64,000 nucleotides of DNA from Prauserella rugosa (lineage in GTDB: Bacteria > Actinomycetota > Actinomycetes > Mycobacteriales > Pseudonocardiaceae), in assembly GCF_000719975.1 (NCBI RefSeq), contig NZ_JOIJ01000013.1, forward strand, positions 61,467 through 125,466, in the 5' to 3' direction. Of the stretch, positions 8,083 to 18,513 are shown in pieces. Both the position numbers and the translations under genes were made by a program. The notes beneath the pieces are model-generated. The model had not been told where the DNA came from, did no database searches, and saw only the letters and a program-made list of their open reading frames with translations. Numbering within the stretch: position 1 is the first letter of the stretch; each line of letters starts with the position of its first letter.

Positions 8083-8700
8083 ATGGACTACTTCAACCTG
8101 ACGATCTTCATCGAGGCCACGATCACGCTGGTGGTCATCATGGACCCGCCCGGCACGGTGCCGGTGTTCCTGAGCCTGGTCGGCCGCAAGCCGCCGGCGG
8201 CGCGGGCGCGCGCGGCGCTGCAGGCGGTGCTGGTGTCGTTTCTCGTGGTCGCGTTGTTCGCGGTGGCGGGGCAGGCGATCCTGGCCTACCTCGGCATCGG
8301 CATTCCCGCGTTGCAGGGCGCCGGCGGTCTGCTGCTGTTGTTGATCGCTCTGGAGCTGTTGACCAGCAAGGGCGGGGCGGAGCCGGAGGCGGCCGACGAC
8401 GTCAACGTGGCGTTGGTGCCGTTGGGTACACCGCTGCTGGCGGGTCCGGGTGCGATCGCGGCGACGATCGTGTTCGTCAGGGAAGCGAACGGGCATCTGG
8501 GCGGCTATGTCGCGCTGGGGTGCGCGATCGTCGCGGTCCACGTGATCCTGTGGGCGTGCATGCGGTACTCGGGCGTGCTGATCAAGGTGCTGCGGGAGAG
8601 CGGCATCACGCTGCTGGCGAAGATCGCGGGTCTGTTGCTGGCCGCGATCGCGGTGCAGCTGGTCGCCGACGCGGTGCGCGGTTTCATCGCCGGCGCGTGA
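8083..8700 (+). CDS. MarC family integral membrane protein (UPF0056)
   Basis: This 205-residue protein is almost entirely hydrophobic with about six transmembrane helices. Family wording includes MDPPGTVPVFLSL near the N-terminus and PLGTPLLAGPGAIAATIV in the middle. MarC proteins are of unknown transport function; the old link to multiple antibiotic resistance is not supported. It is coupled to the PHP gene with a 2-bp gap. Confidence 0.88.
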   Translation: MDYFNLTIFIEATITLVVIMDPPGTVPVFLSLVGRKPPAARARAALQAVLVSFLVVALFAVAGQAILAYLGIGIPALQGAGGLLLLLIALELLTSKGGAEPEAADDVNVALVPLGTPLLAGPGAIAATIVFVREANGHLGGYVALGCAIVAVHVILWACMRYSGVLIKVLRESGITLLAKIAGLLLAAIAVQLVADAVRGFIAGA

Positions 8701-8731
8701 GCTGTCGGGAGGTGTCGATACGCTGCGCCGG

Positions 8732-9658
8732 ATGGAGCAACTGGGGTTCGATTTCGGGGTGCAGCCGCGCCGGCTGATGAAGGTGACGCCTGCGCGGTTG
8801 TCGACGTTCGACGACTGTCCGCGGCGGTATCGGCTCGCGTACGTCGACCGCCCGACGCCGCAGCGCACGGGACCGTGGGCGCACAGCACGCTGGGTGCGG
8901 TGGTGCACAACGCGCTGCGGGAGCTGTTCGACCTGCCGGCGGCCGAGCGCACGTCCGCCCGCGCGGCCGCGTTGGTCGGCGCGCATTGGAAGGACGCCGG
9001 GTTCGCCGACGCGGAGCAGGCGGCCGAGTACCGGCGGATCGCCAAGGAGTGGGTGGCCGACTACGTGGAGACGCACGACGTCGGCGCCGATCCGCGCGGC
9101 CTCGAGCGGTGGGTGTCGGCGCCGACGTCCGGCGACGGCGGGCACGCGTCGATGATCGTCGAGGGCAGGGCCGACCGGATCGACGAACGCGACGGCGAGC
9201 TGGTGATCGTCGACTACAAGACGGGCAGGCGCACGCCGGACGAGGCGGAGGCGCGGTCGTCGCAGGCGTTGGCGTTGTACGCCGTGGCGGCCGAGCGCAC
9301 GTTGCGGACGCCGTGTCGCCGGGTCGAGCTGCATCATGTGCCGACGGGCACGGTGGCGGCGGCCGAGCACACGGACGAGAGTCTGCGGCGTCAGCTCACC
9401 CGCGCCGAGGAGACGGCGACCGATGTGCAGGATGCGACGGATAAGCTGAGCGCGGGCGGCGACCCCGACGAGTTGTTTCCCGCCCGCACCGGTCGCCGCT
9501 GTTCGTGGTGCGATTTCCGTCCGAGTTGTCCTGTTGGGCAGGCGGCGGCGCCTGCGGCACGGTCGTGGGAGCTGCTCGCGCCCACCCGGGTCGACGCCGC
9601 GGGTGCGGATCGGCCGGGTGGCGATGGGGGAGACGCCGGGAGCTTCCGTGCCGAATGA
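8732..9658 (+). CDS. RecB-family PD-(D/E)XK nuclease with probable Fe-S cluster
   Basis: This 308-residue single-domain nuclease resembles the C-terminal nuclease of RecB/AddB and Cas4. It begins with PARLSTFDDCPRRYRLAY, has the active-site pieces GRADRIDER and VIVDYKTG (about residues 145-168), and ends with CSWCDFRPSC. One cysteine in the N-terminal box plus three near the C-terminus are the expected ligands of a 4Fe-4S cluster. It has no helicase domain. A related stand-alone gene is remembered in M. tuberculosis (Rv2119). No cas genes are nearby, so CRISPR adaptation is not suggested. It probably acts in DNA repair. Confidence 0.88.
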   Translation: MEQLGFDFGVQPRRLMKVTPARLSTFDDCPRRYRLAYVDRPTPQRTGPWAHSTLGAVVHNALRELFDLPAAERTSARAAALVGAHWKDAGFADAEQAAEYRRIAKEWVADYVETHDVGADPRGLERWVSAPTSGDGGHASMIVEGRADRIDERDGELVIVDYKTGRRTPDEAEARSSQALALYAVAAERTLRTPCRRVELHHVPTGTVAAAEHTDESLRRQLTRAEETATDVQDATDKLSAGGDPDELFPARTGRRCSWCDFRPSCPVGQAAAPAARSWELLAPTRVDAAGADRPGGDGGDAGSFRAE

Positions 9659-9674
9659 CCTGAACAGGACAACC

Positions 9675-10001
9675 ATGACCGCCGACCGCACCGAACCGCT
9701 GGAGCAGCCCGTGAACGAGCCGGAACGGTCGCGGGCCGGTGGGCGGGCCTGGCGTGGGTTCACGGGGTCGGTTGCCGCGGGGCTGGCGGCGTTGGCGGTG
9801 GTCGTGACGGTGGCGTCCGGGGTGTCGGATTCGGGCGGGCCGGGGGCGTCGGTCGTTGTGTGGCACATCGTGGCGGCGGTGGCTGCGCTCGGTTTGCAGG
9901 TGGTGTTCGTCGACCGGCGTCAGGGCGCGGTGGCGGGCACGGCGGGGCTGGGTGTCCTTGTGGTGACGGGCGTCCTCCTGTGGACGTGCTGGTGGGCCTG
10001 A
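9675..10001 (+). CDS. Small three-helix membrane protein (108 aa)
   Basis: This ORF starts at ATG 9675, with AGGAC five bases upstream. The polar N-terminus (about 30 residues) is followed by three hydrophobic segments (about residues 34-55, 63-78 and 88-107). No family is recognised. It lies 16 bp after the nuclease stop and could be co-transcribed. Its stop is at the edge of a cluster of 21-bp repeats. Confidence 0.7.
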   Translation: MTADRTEPLEQPVNEPERSRAGGRAWRGFTGSVAAGLAALAVVVTVASGVSDSGGPGASVVVWHIVAAVAALGLQVVFVDRRQGAVAGTAGLGVLVVTGVLLWTCWWA

Positions 10002-10005
10002 GCGC

Positions 10006-10172
10006 GATGGCGCGCGTTGTGGTTCTGGGGGCGCGTGTTGCGGTTCTGGGGGCTCGTGTTGTGAATTCGGGGGCTCGTTTTGCGGATCCGGGGACTCGTG
10101 TTGTCCCCGGACCCACAATGTGAGCGCCCCGTAACCCGCAACACGCGCCCCTGAGGTCGCAACACGCGCCCC
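10006..10172. repeat. 21-bp repeat cluster 1 (direct then inverted units)
   Basis: Five 21-bp units run on the plus strand from 10006 to 10110 with core CGTGTTGCGG and a G5 run at each junction. From about 10111 to 10172 two or three units appear in the opposite orientation (core CGCAACACGCGCCCC at 10138-10151 and again at 10159-10172). The arrangement can fold into a large hairpin centred near 10110. It fills the gap between the convergent genes ending at 10001 and 10182. The same unit recurs at 11766-11891. Confidence 0.85.
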
Positions 10173-10181
10173 GAACCGCGG

Positions 10182-10739
10182 TCAGGCTGAGTCGGTCACC
10201 TTGACGACCTGGGCGGGTACGCCGGCGACGAGGGTGCCGGGGGGAACGTCGCGGGTGACGACGGAGCCGGCGGCGACGACGGAACCGGCGCCGAGTGTCA
10301 CGCCCTGCGTGATGACGGCTGCGGCGCCGATCCACACGTCGTCCTCGATGACGATCGGGGCGAAGGAGAGGTACTCGCGACGTTCGGCGAGCGGCAGCGG
10401 GTGGCCGCCGGTGATGAGGCTGACCTTCGGGGCGATCATGACACCGTTGCCGATGCGGATCCCGCCCTTGTCCATGAAGGTGCAGCCCTGGTTGACGAAG
10501 ACGTTCTCCCCGAACGTCGTGTTCAGCCCGTGCTCGGTGAAGAACGGTGGATAGATGGTCACCGACTCCGGAAGCGGCCCCCCGAACACAACGGACAGTA
10601 GTTCGGCGCGTGCGTGGACGTCGCTGAACGGCACGGTGTTCAAGCGCGACGTCGCGTCGGTGACTTCCGCGATGCGTTCCGTGTGCTGAGCGAATTCCGG
10701 ACTGTGGGCGTACATGATCTGATCTGTTCGGGTCGACAT
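10182..10739 (-). CDS. Maltose/sugar O-acetyltransferase family protein
   Basis: This 185-residue protein belongs to the left-handed beta-helix (hexapeptide repeat) sugar acetyltransferases of the Maa/LacA/NodL group. The N-terminal mac domain is followed by hexapeptide turns ([31 protein letters not shown], with the catalytic His in TGGH, then [17 protein letters not shown]). It would transfer acetyl from acetyl-CoA to a sugar or similar hydroxyl. The ATG at 10739 (MSTRTDQ) is chosen over the 35-residue extension. It is divergent from a LysR gene that probably regulates it. Confidence 0.88.
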   Translation of the reverse strand: MSTRTDQIMYAHSPEFAQHTERIAEVTDATSRLNTVPFSDVHARAELLSVVFGGPLPESVTIYPPFFTEHGLNTTFGENVFVNQGCTFMDKGGIRIGNGVMIAPKVSLITGGHPLPLAERREYLSFAPIVIEDDVWIGAAAVITQGVTLGAGSVVAAGSVVTRDVPPGTLVAGVPAQVVKVTDSA

Positions 10740-10796
10740 GCGCTGATCCCAGCGCGTCCGCCGCGTCGGATCAAACAACCGACACAAACCGCGGTA

Positions 10797-10811
10797 ACAA
10801 CCTTTGGTTGT
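10797..10811. promoter_or_regulatory. Palindromic operator candidate for the LysR regulator
   Basis: ACAACC-TTT-GGTTGT is a perfect inverted repeat with 6-bp arms and a 3-bp spacer. It lies 18 bp upstream of the LysR start and 57 bp upstream of the divergent acetyltransferase start. The same half-site (ACAACC) recurs at 10775-10780. This is the usual location for LysR-type binding sites that act on both promoters; binding is inferred. Confidence 0.55.
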
Positions 10812-10828
10812 GTGGCTACCGTGGCCGG

Positions 10829-11767
10829 GTGGATGTCGACGCATTGCGTACCTTCGTGGCCGTCGCCGGGACCGGCCAGTTCCAGGCGGCGGCGGACGAG
10901 CTGCGGGTCAGCCAACAGGCGGTGTCGAAACGGATCGCGGCGCTGGAGCGACACCTGGGGGTCACGCTGCTGGTCCGGACCTCACGCGGCTCCTCGCTGA
11001 GTCTGGACGGGCAGGTGTTCCTCCCGCACGCCAGGAAGGTTCTCGCGACGCTCGAGCAGGCCGAGCGGTCGGTGCGGCCCGGGGCCAGGCCGTTGCGTGT
11101 CGACGTGCTCAACCGGCGCATCGCTCCGGCCCAGGCCGTGTACCGGTTCTATCGCAGCCGCGCCGAGCCGAATCTCGACGTGGTGACGTTGGGCGATGCG
11201 AACGCCGGCCAGGCCGTGCGTGCGGTGCTCGAGGGAACCGTCGATGCGTCCTTTCGCGCCCTTCCCGACGACGAGATTCCCGCGGGAATCAGCGCCGAGC
11301 GGATCCTCGACACTCCGTTGGAGCTGCTCGTGGGGCCTGCCCACGCGTTGGCCGATGCAGCGTGGGTTCGGCCTGCCGACCTGGTGCGGCATCGCATCTG
11401 GATTCCCGGGATCCGACAGGGAACGGAGTGGGAGGCGTACTACCGGGCGCTGTCGGAGGCCTTCAACCTGAGTATCGATGCGCTCGGACCGCACTTCGGC
11501 GACGAGGCGTTGATGGACGCGCTGGCCGATTCGGGTTCACTGGCGACTCTCGTCGGCGCAGGCGATCGGTACCTGTGGCCCGAGAGTCACGACCTGCGCC
11601 GAATCCCGTTGCACGAGCCGACTCCCGTCTACCCCCACGTGCTGGTGGCACGCCGGGAGAGCCGGCACCCGCTGCTGAGGGAACTACGCGACCATCTGCG
11701 CGCCACCGCGCCGCGAACCGACGGCGACATGTGGGTCCCCGACTGGATCGCCATCGGCCTCCCCTGA
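10829..11767 (+). CDS. LysR-family transcriptional regulator
   Basis: This 312-residue protein has the LysR winged-helix domain (residues 1-60: [20 protein letters not shown] then [18 protein letters not shown]) and a periplasmic-binding-like effector domain (about 90-300). The GTG at 10829 places LRTFV at the usual distance from the N-terminus; the earlier frame start at 10808 would overlap the operator. It is transcribed away from the acetyltransferase gene, the common LysR/target layout. Its stop overlaps the first unit of repeat cluster 2. Confidence 0.9.
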   Translation: MDVDALRTFVAVAGTGQFQAAADELRVSQQAVSKRIAALERHLGVTLLVRTSRGSSLSLDGQVFLPHARKVLATLEQAERSVRPGARPLRVDVLNRRIAPAQAVYRFYRSRAEPNLDVVTLGDANAGQAVRAVLEGTVDASFRALPDDEIPAGISAERILDTPLELLVGPAHALADAAWVRPADLVRHRIWIPGIRQGTEWEAYYRALSEAFNLSIDALGPHFGDEALMDALADSGSLATLVGAGDRYLWPESHDLRRIPLHEPTPVYPHVLVARRESRHPLLRELRDHLRATAPRTDGDMWVPDWIAIGLP

Positions 11768-11891
11768 ACCGGCAACACGGGCTCCCGAGTCCGCAACACG
11801 CGTCCCCGGATCCGCAACACGGGCTCCCGGATCCGCAACACGCGCCCCCGAGTCCGCAACACGGGGCCCTGGACCCGCGACACGGGGGTCA
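11766..11891. repeat. 21-bp repeat cluster 2 (six direct units)
   Basis: Six consecutive units of exactly 21 bp run from 11766 to 11891. The shared core is CCGCAACACG followed by a C-rich end; units alternate between GAGTCC and GGATCC at their left side. The array starts on the LysR stop codon and ends on the stop codon (11889-11891) of the convergent hydrolase gene, so it fills the entire convergent gap. It is the reverse complement of the units in cluster 1. Function is unknown. Confidence 0.9.
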
Positions 11892-12740
11892 AAGCCAGGC
11901 TCGCCATTCGGCGAGGAGGATGTCGAGCAGGGCGTGGGGGTTCTCGGTGTTGGGGGAGTGGGCGGCGCCGGTGACGACGGCGAAGGTCGCGGCAAGCCTG
12001 CGGGCCATGTCCTTCTGCTGGTCCACCGGCCAGGCGTCGTCGTGTTCGCCCGAGACCACGAGGGCGGGACGATCGCCGAGCGCGGCCGCGAGTTCGTCGG
12101 TGCGGTCCGATTCGGTGCGCAGCGCGTGCGCCATGCCGAGCAGTCCGGCAGCACTGGAGTTGACGAACCGGTCGCGCAGGAAGGCACGCAACTGCGCGCT
12201 GGGCGGACCGCCGAGCTGCTCGCGAAGGGCGTACACCGCCTCGATGCCGTGTTCGCGCAGCAACGGTTCACCGGCCTCGAGCGCCTGGAACCGCAGGCCG
12301 TGGGGGAGCTTCTCCGGACCACTGTCGAGCAGGGTCAGCCCGGCGATCGGTGCGCCCGCGAGCACGGCTCCACGGGCGACGAGACCGCCGTAGGAATGTC
12401 CGAGCAGGACGACGGGCCGGGCGAACTCGTCGGCGAGGTCGGCGACCAGTTCCGCGACGAGCGCGCCGAGGCGGTCGGGCAGGTAGGCGTCCTCGTCATC
12501 CGGGCCCGGCGACTCGTACTGGCCGGGCAGGTCGATCGCCACCGGGTGCAGCCCGCCGTCGGCCAGTCCGTCGAGGAGCGGTGCGAAGTCCTCTTTGGAT
12601 CCGGTGTATCCGGGGACGAGCAGCGCGGTGCCGATCGGGTCGACGTCGGCCGCGGGCTCGGGCCCCGACAGCGCCGCGACGTCACCCGCCAGCGTCAGGC
12701 GCTGCGCACCGTGCGGAGAGAGCTGAGAGAACGTCGTCAT
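11889..12740 (-). CDS. Alpha/beta hydrolase
   Basis: This 283-residue protein has the alpha/beta hydrolase fold: oxyanion region LVPGYTGSKEDF, nucleophile elbow GHSYGG (Ser about residue 116), an acidic residue in VVSGEHDDAWPV and the catalytic His in GAAHSPNTEN. The substrate is unknown. Its ATG overlaps the stop of the PQQ-repeat protein by 4 bp, so it is the last gene of a three-gene operon with the RhlE-like helicase. The stop codon sits inside the last 21-bp repeat unit. Confidence 0.88.
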   Translation of the reverse strand: MTTFSQLSPHGAQRLTLAGDVAALSGPEPAADVDPIGTALLVPGYTGSKEDFAPLLDGLADGGLHPVAIDLPGQYESPGPDDEDAYLPDRLGALVAELVADLADEFARPVVLLGHSYGGLVARGAVLAGAPIAGLTLLDSGPEKLPHGLRFQALEAGEPLLREHGIEAVYALREQLGGPPSAQLRAFLRDRFVNSSAAGLLGMAHALRTESDRTDELAAALGDRPALVVSGEHDDAWPVDQQKDMARRLAATFAVVTGAAHSPNTENPHALLDILLAEWRAWL

Positions 12741-14029
12741 CGCAATCCCACCACCGTGTCACCGCGTTGTTCCAGGAGTACGGGTCCGGCTGCGGCCATC
12801 TCGATCGGCCCGCGGTAGTCGCCGCGGTCGAGCGCGATCGTGCGCACGGTCCGGCCGTCGGCCGGATCCAGCACGGCGAGCCCGCCGCCGATCGGCGTGA
12901 CGTAACGGCCCGCGTAGGCGACCCCGGCCCCGCGCGTGTTGTGCACCGTCCACCGCGGAGACAGGTCCTCTGTGGACAGCGCGATGGTCCGCGATCCGGT
13001 GAACCAGTAGACGTTCTCGGGTCCGCGTGCCGTCGGCAGCACCCCGTCGTCGGGCTCGGCGTCCAGATCGGACTGCGGAACGTCGAGGGGATACCGCAGG
13101 CGTTCGTTGCCCTTCGGGTCGTAGAGCACCAGTTCCCGCGCCTGGGGAAGCACCACGGCCGAACCGCCAGGCACCATCGCGACGAGCTTGGCGCGGCGCT
13201 CGGGCAGCGAGACGGAGAACTCCTCCTCCGGCTGGTCCGATTCGTCGGGCGCGGCCTTGAGGACCGTCAGCCGCGCGCCGTCCTCGCCGGGGCAGCGTTC
13301 GATCACGCCGACTCTGCCCGCCGCCGCGGCGACGGTCCCGTACCGGCAGTTCGGACGCGGTTGGTAGCCGGCGTTGACCTGCGCGTACACCCGGCCGAAC
13401 TCCATGCTCTTGACGAGATCGTCGCGCCAGGTGTTGAGCAGACGTTCGCCCGTCGCCGTGACGTAACCGCCGTCGCCGACGAGCCGGGTGCCGAGCTCGG
13501 CGTCCCCGTTGCGCTGCGCCGTGCGGTGCCCTGTCCTCGCGTCCAGCTGGGTGACCTCGCTGCACCCGTCCGACTTCCGGTACACGGCCAGCGCCCGGTC
13601 CCATTCGGACCCGACGGTGCACAGCGGCAGATCACGGGCGTAGCGCCACCGCTGCTGTCCGGACGCGGCGTCCCGGCCGACGACCTCGCCGCCCGAGGCC
13701 GTGACGACCATGCCTGCCTCGGACACCGGGACGGGCGTCGCTCCGCTCGGTGCGCGCCAGGCCTCGTTCAGCGTCGACGGCACGTCGGCGGGTTGTGCGG
13801 GCGTGCCCTCGGGTGGGGGAGCGGTCTCGCTGACGGTCGCCCTGCTGTCGCTGCCCGCCCACACGGCGAGGCCCGCGACGAGCGCGGCAACCGCGATGAC
13901 CGCGGCGGTCACCCGGTCACGCCTCCGGTTCCACGGAGAACGGCGGCCCCGCACCTTCGTGGGTGCGGAGCCGCCGTCTGCGGGGCCGGTCGCCGCGCCC
14001 TCGGGCGCGGATGATTCGGTCGAGCTCAC
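12737..14029 (-). CDS. Membrane-anchored PQQ-repeat (beta-propeller) protein, Rv3212-like
   Basis: This 430-residue protein has a polar N-terminal tail, one transmembrane helix (about residues 37-53, VTAAVIAVAALVAGLAVW) and an extracytoplasmic domain with repeated strands such as VVGRDAASGQQRWRYARD and LAVLDPADGRTVRTI, typical of PQQ-binding-like propellers. No cofactor residues can be assigned, so it is likely a structural or ligand-sensing propeller. The GTG at 14029 is chosen: it lies 4 bp after the helicase stop, and the longer frame overlaps that gene. The order helicase-propeller matches remembered M. tuberculosis Rv3211-Rv3212. Confidence 0.8.
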   Translation of the reverse strand: MSSTESSAPEGAATGPADGGSAPTKVRGRRSPWNRRRDRVTAAVIAVAALVAGLAVWAGSDSRATVSETAPPPEGTPAQPADVPSTLNEAWRAPSGATPVPVSEAGMVVTASGGEVVGRDAASGQQRWRYARDLPLCTVGSEWDRALAVYRKSDGCSEVTQLDARTGHRTAQRNGDAELGTRLVGDGGYVTATGERLLNTWRDDLVKSMEFGRVYAQVNAGYQPRPNCRYGTVAAAAGRVGVIERCPGEDGARLTVLKAAPDESDQPEEEFSVSLPERRAKLVAMVPGGSAVVLPQARELVLYDPKGNERLRYPLDVPQSDLDAEPDDGVLPTARGPENVYWFTGSRTIALSTEDLSPRWTVHNTRGAGVAYAGRYVTPIGGGLAVLDPADGRTVRTIALDRGDYRGPIEMAAAGPVLLEQRGDTVVGLR

Positions 14030-14033
14030 GAGC

Positions 14034-15695
<1,662 letters not shown>

Positions 15696-15845
15696 GTCGG
15701 GCTGCAGGTCCGAGGTGCCCGAGACACCCGAGGCGCCTTCGGTGGTTTCGATGTCGTTGTCGTTCTGCGGATTCCCGGTCGCGGCCTTATCCGTCTCGGT
15801 GGCCGCGGAGTCCGAAGTACCCGCTGTCGTCTGATCTTGAGTGAT

Positions 15846-16191
15846 TTCCGATCGCCTCTCTCATACCGGCGCGCAAGCCAGGCATTACCGCGATGGCTCG
15901 ACCACACTCACATACTGGCTTTTCGCGTTTTCGATCAGCGAAAAAAGCCGGTGTGGGAACATCGCCGAGGCGTGCACGCACATTGCCTCCCACCTGCGTG
16001 TTCCCCGTCGCCGATCAGTCGGTGCCGGCCACGTCGGCGGGCTCGCCGGCGCCGGAACACGAGTGGTGAGAATCGCTCTCGCCTCCAGAGTGTACAGAGA
16101 CGGGCCCGCATATCGGGACAGCCGTAGCGACTTCGATCACGTGTCGTTGGTAACTGCCGGCCGGATTCGGGCCTCGACTACGGTGAACGCC
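15846..16191. other. Intergenic region between divergent helicase and ferritin-like genes, with a stem-loop
   Basis: About 345 bp without a supported gene (longer if the helicase starts at 15695). It must hold the promoters of both divergent genes. The clearest structure is an inverted repeat at 15917-15949: GGCTTTTCGC, an 11-base loop, then GCGAAAAAAGCC, with two extra A bases. On the helicase strand it reads as a stem-loop with a T-run inside the stem, within the long leader typical of RNA-helicase genes. No clear promoter hexamers or small ORF with a ribosome site were seen. Confidence 0.5.
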
Positions 16192-16848
16192 GTGACGGAG
16201 GCGCATGGGGAAATCAGTACCGGGGTCGTGGATCTGCTCGGAGTGCTGGCGTACAGCGAGTTGTCGGCGTTCGACCGGCTCGCCGAGGACGCGAGGTCAG
16301 CTCCGACGCTGGCGGGCAGGGCCGCGCTGGCTTCGATGGCGGCGGCCGAGATCGGCCACTACGAGATGCTCGCGAAGCATCTGCACGCCCACGGCGCGTC
16401 GGTCGAGGAGGCCATGCAGCCGTTCCGCAAGCACATCGACGCCTTCCAGCAGTCGACGGCGCCGCGCACGTGGCACGAGTCGCTGGTCAAGGCCTACGTC
16501 GTGGACAACCTCGCCGCGGACCTGTACCGGGAGCTCGCGGGGGTGCTCGACGACGAGGTGCGCGAGCTCGTGCTGACGGTGCTCGCCGACACCGGGCACT
16601 CGGCGTTCGCCGAACGCGAGGTCGCGGCCGCCATCGAGGCCGACAGCACGCAACGCGACCGGCTGGCGTTGTGGTCCCGGCGCCTGCTGGGTGAGGCGCT
16701 CACCCAGGCGCAGTACGTCGTGGCCGAGCGGGACGGTCTGGCCGAGCTCATCGTCGCCGGATCGGTCGACCTGACGGGCATCGCGGCGCTGTTCCGCAGG
16801 CTGCAGCAGGGCCATGCCAAACGCATGCAGGTGCTGGGCCTGGGCTGA
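16192..16848 (+). CDS. Ferritin-like fold protein (Rv3210c-like)
   Basis: This 218-residue, mostly helical protein matches the actinobacterial ferritin-like family related to tRNA hydroxylase MiaE. Likely metal-ligand helices contain [45 protein letters not shown] and [14 protein letters not shown], supplying E/H pairs for a diiron site. The reaction is unknown. GTG 16192 is chosen; an in-frame GTG at 16183 is also possible. Position between the helicase and DUF3107 matches remembered M. tuberculosis Rv3210c. Confidence 0.78.
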   Translation: MTEAHGEISTGVVDLLGVLAYSELSAFDRLAEDARSAPTLAGRAALASMAAAEIGHYEMLAKHLHAHGASVEEAMQPFRKHIDAFQQSTAPRTWHESLVKAYVVDNLAADLYRELAGVLDDEVRELVLTVLADTGHSAFAEREVAAAIEADSTQRDRLALWSRRLLGEALTQAQYVVAERDGLAELIVAGSVDLTGIAALFRRLQQGHAKRMQVLGLG

Positions 16849-16995
16849 CCGCACTCCGCTCCCGTGGACCGGCAGGCGAGGCCCGGGCGCCCGCGGGGCG
16901 GGTGAGCTGTGGGCGAACGCCCGGGCGGATCGCCGAGGCGGCGCGCTAGCCTGGACGGTGAACGAGCAGGTCACTTTTCGCAGCGGAGGTTGCAC

Positions 16996-17226
16996 GTGGA
17001 GGTCAAGATCGGCATCAAGGACACCCCGCGGGAACTGGTGGTGTCCAGCGGCCAGACGGCCGAGGAGGTCGAGAAGCTGGTCGCCGACGCACTCGGCGCC
17101 TCCGACGGCCTGTTCAGCCTGACCGACGACAAGGGCCGCAAGTACCTGGTCCCTTCCGACCGGATCGCCTACGTCGAGATCGCGCCGTCGGACGTCCGCC
17201 GCGTCGGCTTCGCCGTCGGCAACTGA
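16996..17226 (+). CDS. DUF3107 family protein (Rv3208A-like)
   Basis: This 76-residue protein (MEVKIGIKDTPRELVV...) matches the short, conserved actinobacterial DUF3107 family, called TB9.4 in M. tuberculosis. It is predicted to fold as a small alpha/beta ATP-binding-like domain; function is unknown. GTG 16996 has GGAGG at the proper distance. A strong hairpin terminator follows. It lies 147 bp downstream of the ferritin-like gene. Confidence 0.88.
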   Translation: MEVKIGIKDTPRELVVSSGQTAEEVEKLVADALGASDGLFSLTDDKGRKYLVPSDRIAYVEIAPSDVRRVGFAVGN

Positions 17227-17268
17227 CACTCGCCGGCACCGGAGGCCGAGCCGGTCCCGCATCAGCAC

Positions 17269-17303
17269 CGAGGCGCCGCACCCCAGTCGGGTGCGGCGCC
17301 TCG
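17269..17303. terminator. Hairpin terminator, probably bidirectional
   Basis: A perfect 15-bp stem (arm CGAGGCGCCGCACCC) encloses a 5-base loop CAGTC. It lies between the convergent DUF3107 and DUF4873 genes. There is only a short T-containing tail (TTCC), typical of high-GC actinobacterial hairpin terminators. It may serve both strands. Confidence 0.8.
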
Positions 17304-17316
17304 TTCCGTTCCGGGC

Positions 17317-17685
17317 TCAGGCGGTCGCCTCGATCTCCTCGAGGGTGGTCGGCACGGTGAACGGCGGCGTGCTGGTGCCCATGATGCGGTAGCGGTCCCA
17401 CGGGTCCGGGTCGGAGATCTCGCCGTCGGCCGCGCCCTCCGGGGTGCGTAGCCGCACCTTCTTCTTGCGGCCGCCTGCCAGTTCCATGAGTTCGTCGTGC
17501 GGCTTGATCCGCCCGTACCAGCGGTAGTAGCCGTCGATGGGCTGGAAGTGGCCGCGCAGGTCGACCTCGACCGTCAGCTCCTTCTCGTCGACCACCAGCG
17601 TCGCGCGCCCCTGGTAGCCGTCCTCCCCGTGATCTCCGTGAACTGCGTGGTCTTCGTGAGCTCCGTGGTTCTCGTGCTCGCTCAT
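17317..17685 (-). CDS. DUF4873 domain-containing protein
   Basis: This 122-residue protein has a histidine-rich N-terminus (SEHENHGAHEDHAVHGDHGE), possibly metal-binding, followed by a DUF4873 domain (YQGRATLVVDEKELTVEVDLRG, GYYRWYGRI, PWDRYRIMGTSTPPF). Domains of this kind often accompany flavin monooxygenases or TetR/oxygenase loci in actinomycetes. Its ATG overlaps the stop of the upstream TetR gene by 4 bp (ATGA) with GAGG ahead, so the two are coupled. The biochemical role is unknown. Confidence 0.78.
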   Translation of the reverse strand: MSEHENHGAHEDHAVHGDHGEDGYQGRATLVVDEKELTVEVDLRGHFQPIDGYYRWYGRIKPHDELMELAGGRKKKVRLRTPEGAADGEISDPDPWDRYRIMGTSTPPFTVPTTLEEIEATA

Positions 17686-18503
17686 CGGGCCTCTCCAGCG
17701 TCGTCGGTGGTGGGCACGTCGGTGTCGTCCGAACGGTTGAACTGAACGATCTTGTTGGCGTCCACCGGCCGGTCGGGGTCGATGCGGATGCCGTGTTGCC
17801 TGGCCAGGCCGTCGATGGCGGCCCAGATGATCTGCGTGAGGTACTCCACGACGGCGTCGCGGCTCATGGTGCGCTTGGCCAGCCACCACTCGCCGGTGTT
17901 GTGGACCATCCCGACGACGCCGTGCGCCCACGGTTCGGCGGCACCGGAGTCGACGTTGAACATGCGCAGGTAGTCGCCGAGCAGTGCGGTCACGGCGTTG
18001 GCGATGAGGGCCTTGTCCTCGGCCACGACGTCGGTGACGTCGCCGTCCAGCGGCCGGTCGGCGAACCGCCTGCGGGCCAGCAGCCGGTACAGGTTGGGGT
18101 GCTCCTCGAGCACGGTGAAGAACGCGTCGAGTGCCATGCGGATGCGCGGCACGGGCGCGAGTTCGGTGTTGATCGCGGGCATCAGCCGTTCGAACAGGAT
18201 CTCGGTGCCGCGGTCGCCGAGTGCGAGGTAGAGGTCGGCCTTGTCCTCGAAGTGCCGGTAGAGCACCGGTTTCGTCACGCCCGCCGCGGCGGCGACGTGC
18301 TCCATGCCCAGGTCGGGTCCGTGCTCCTCGAGGGCTTCCAGCGCGGCGTCGACGAACTCGGCCCTGCGGGCGATGCGGTGTTTACGCCATCGGTCCCGCC
18401 TGGCATCGCCGCTCTTGCCACCACCCTGGGTGCCACTTCTGGGTGTGCCCTTGCCGGGCGTCTTGTCGCTTCCCTGCTTGACACGGTCGACCATGCACCG
18501 CAT
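17682..18503 (-). CDS. TetR-family regulator (DUF4873/oxygenase locus)
   Basis: This 273-residue regulator has a basic N-terminal tail, then the TetR HTH (AAAAGVTKPVLYRHFEDKADLY, in pieces VTKPVLYRHF and EDKADLYLAL, about residues 72-95), and a helical ligand domain. It is coupled to the DUF4873 gene and divergent from the AurF-like oxygenase. Repeated GTAAC half-sites lie directly upstream. The ATG at 18503 is used; ATG 18494 (three codons later) is as likely, since neither has a strong ribosome site. The ligand is unknown; a hydrophobic or fatty-acid-like molecule would fit the neighbours. Confidence 0.88.
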   Translation of the reverse strand: MRCMVDRVKQGSDKTPGKGTPRSGTQGGGKSGDARRDRWRKHRIARRAEFVDAALEALEEHGPDLGMEHVAAAAGVTKPVLYRHFEDKADLYLALGDRGTEILFERLMPAINTELAPVPRIRMALDAFFTVLEEHPNLYRLLARRRFADRPLDGDVTDVVAEDKALIANAVTALLGDYLRMFNVDSGAAEPWAHGVVGMVHNTGEWWLAKRTMSRDAVVEYLTQIIWAAIDGLARQHGIRIDPDRPVDANKIVQFNRSDDTDVPTTDDAGEAR

Positions 18504-18513
18504 GCTACCAGAA

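Noticed and set aside
11766..11891. CRISPR array
   Set aside because: Units are contiguous with no unique spacers and no cas genes are nearby; the Cas4-like nuclease at 8.7 kb is a stand-alone repair-type gene.
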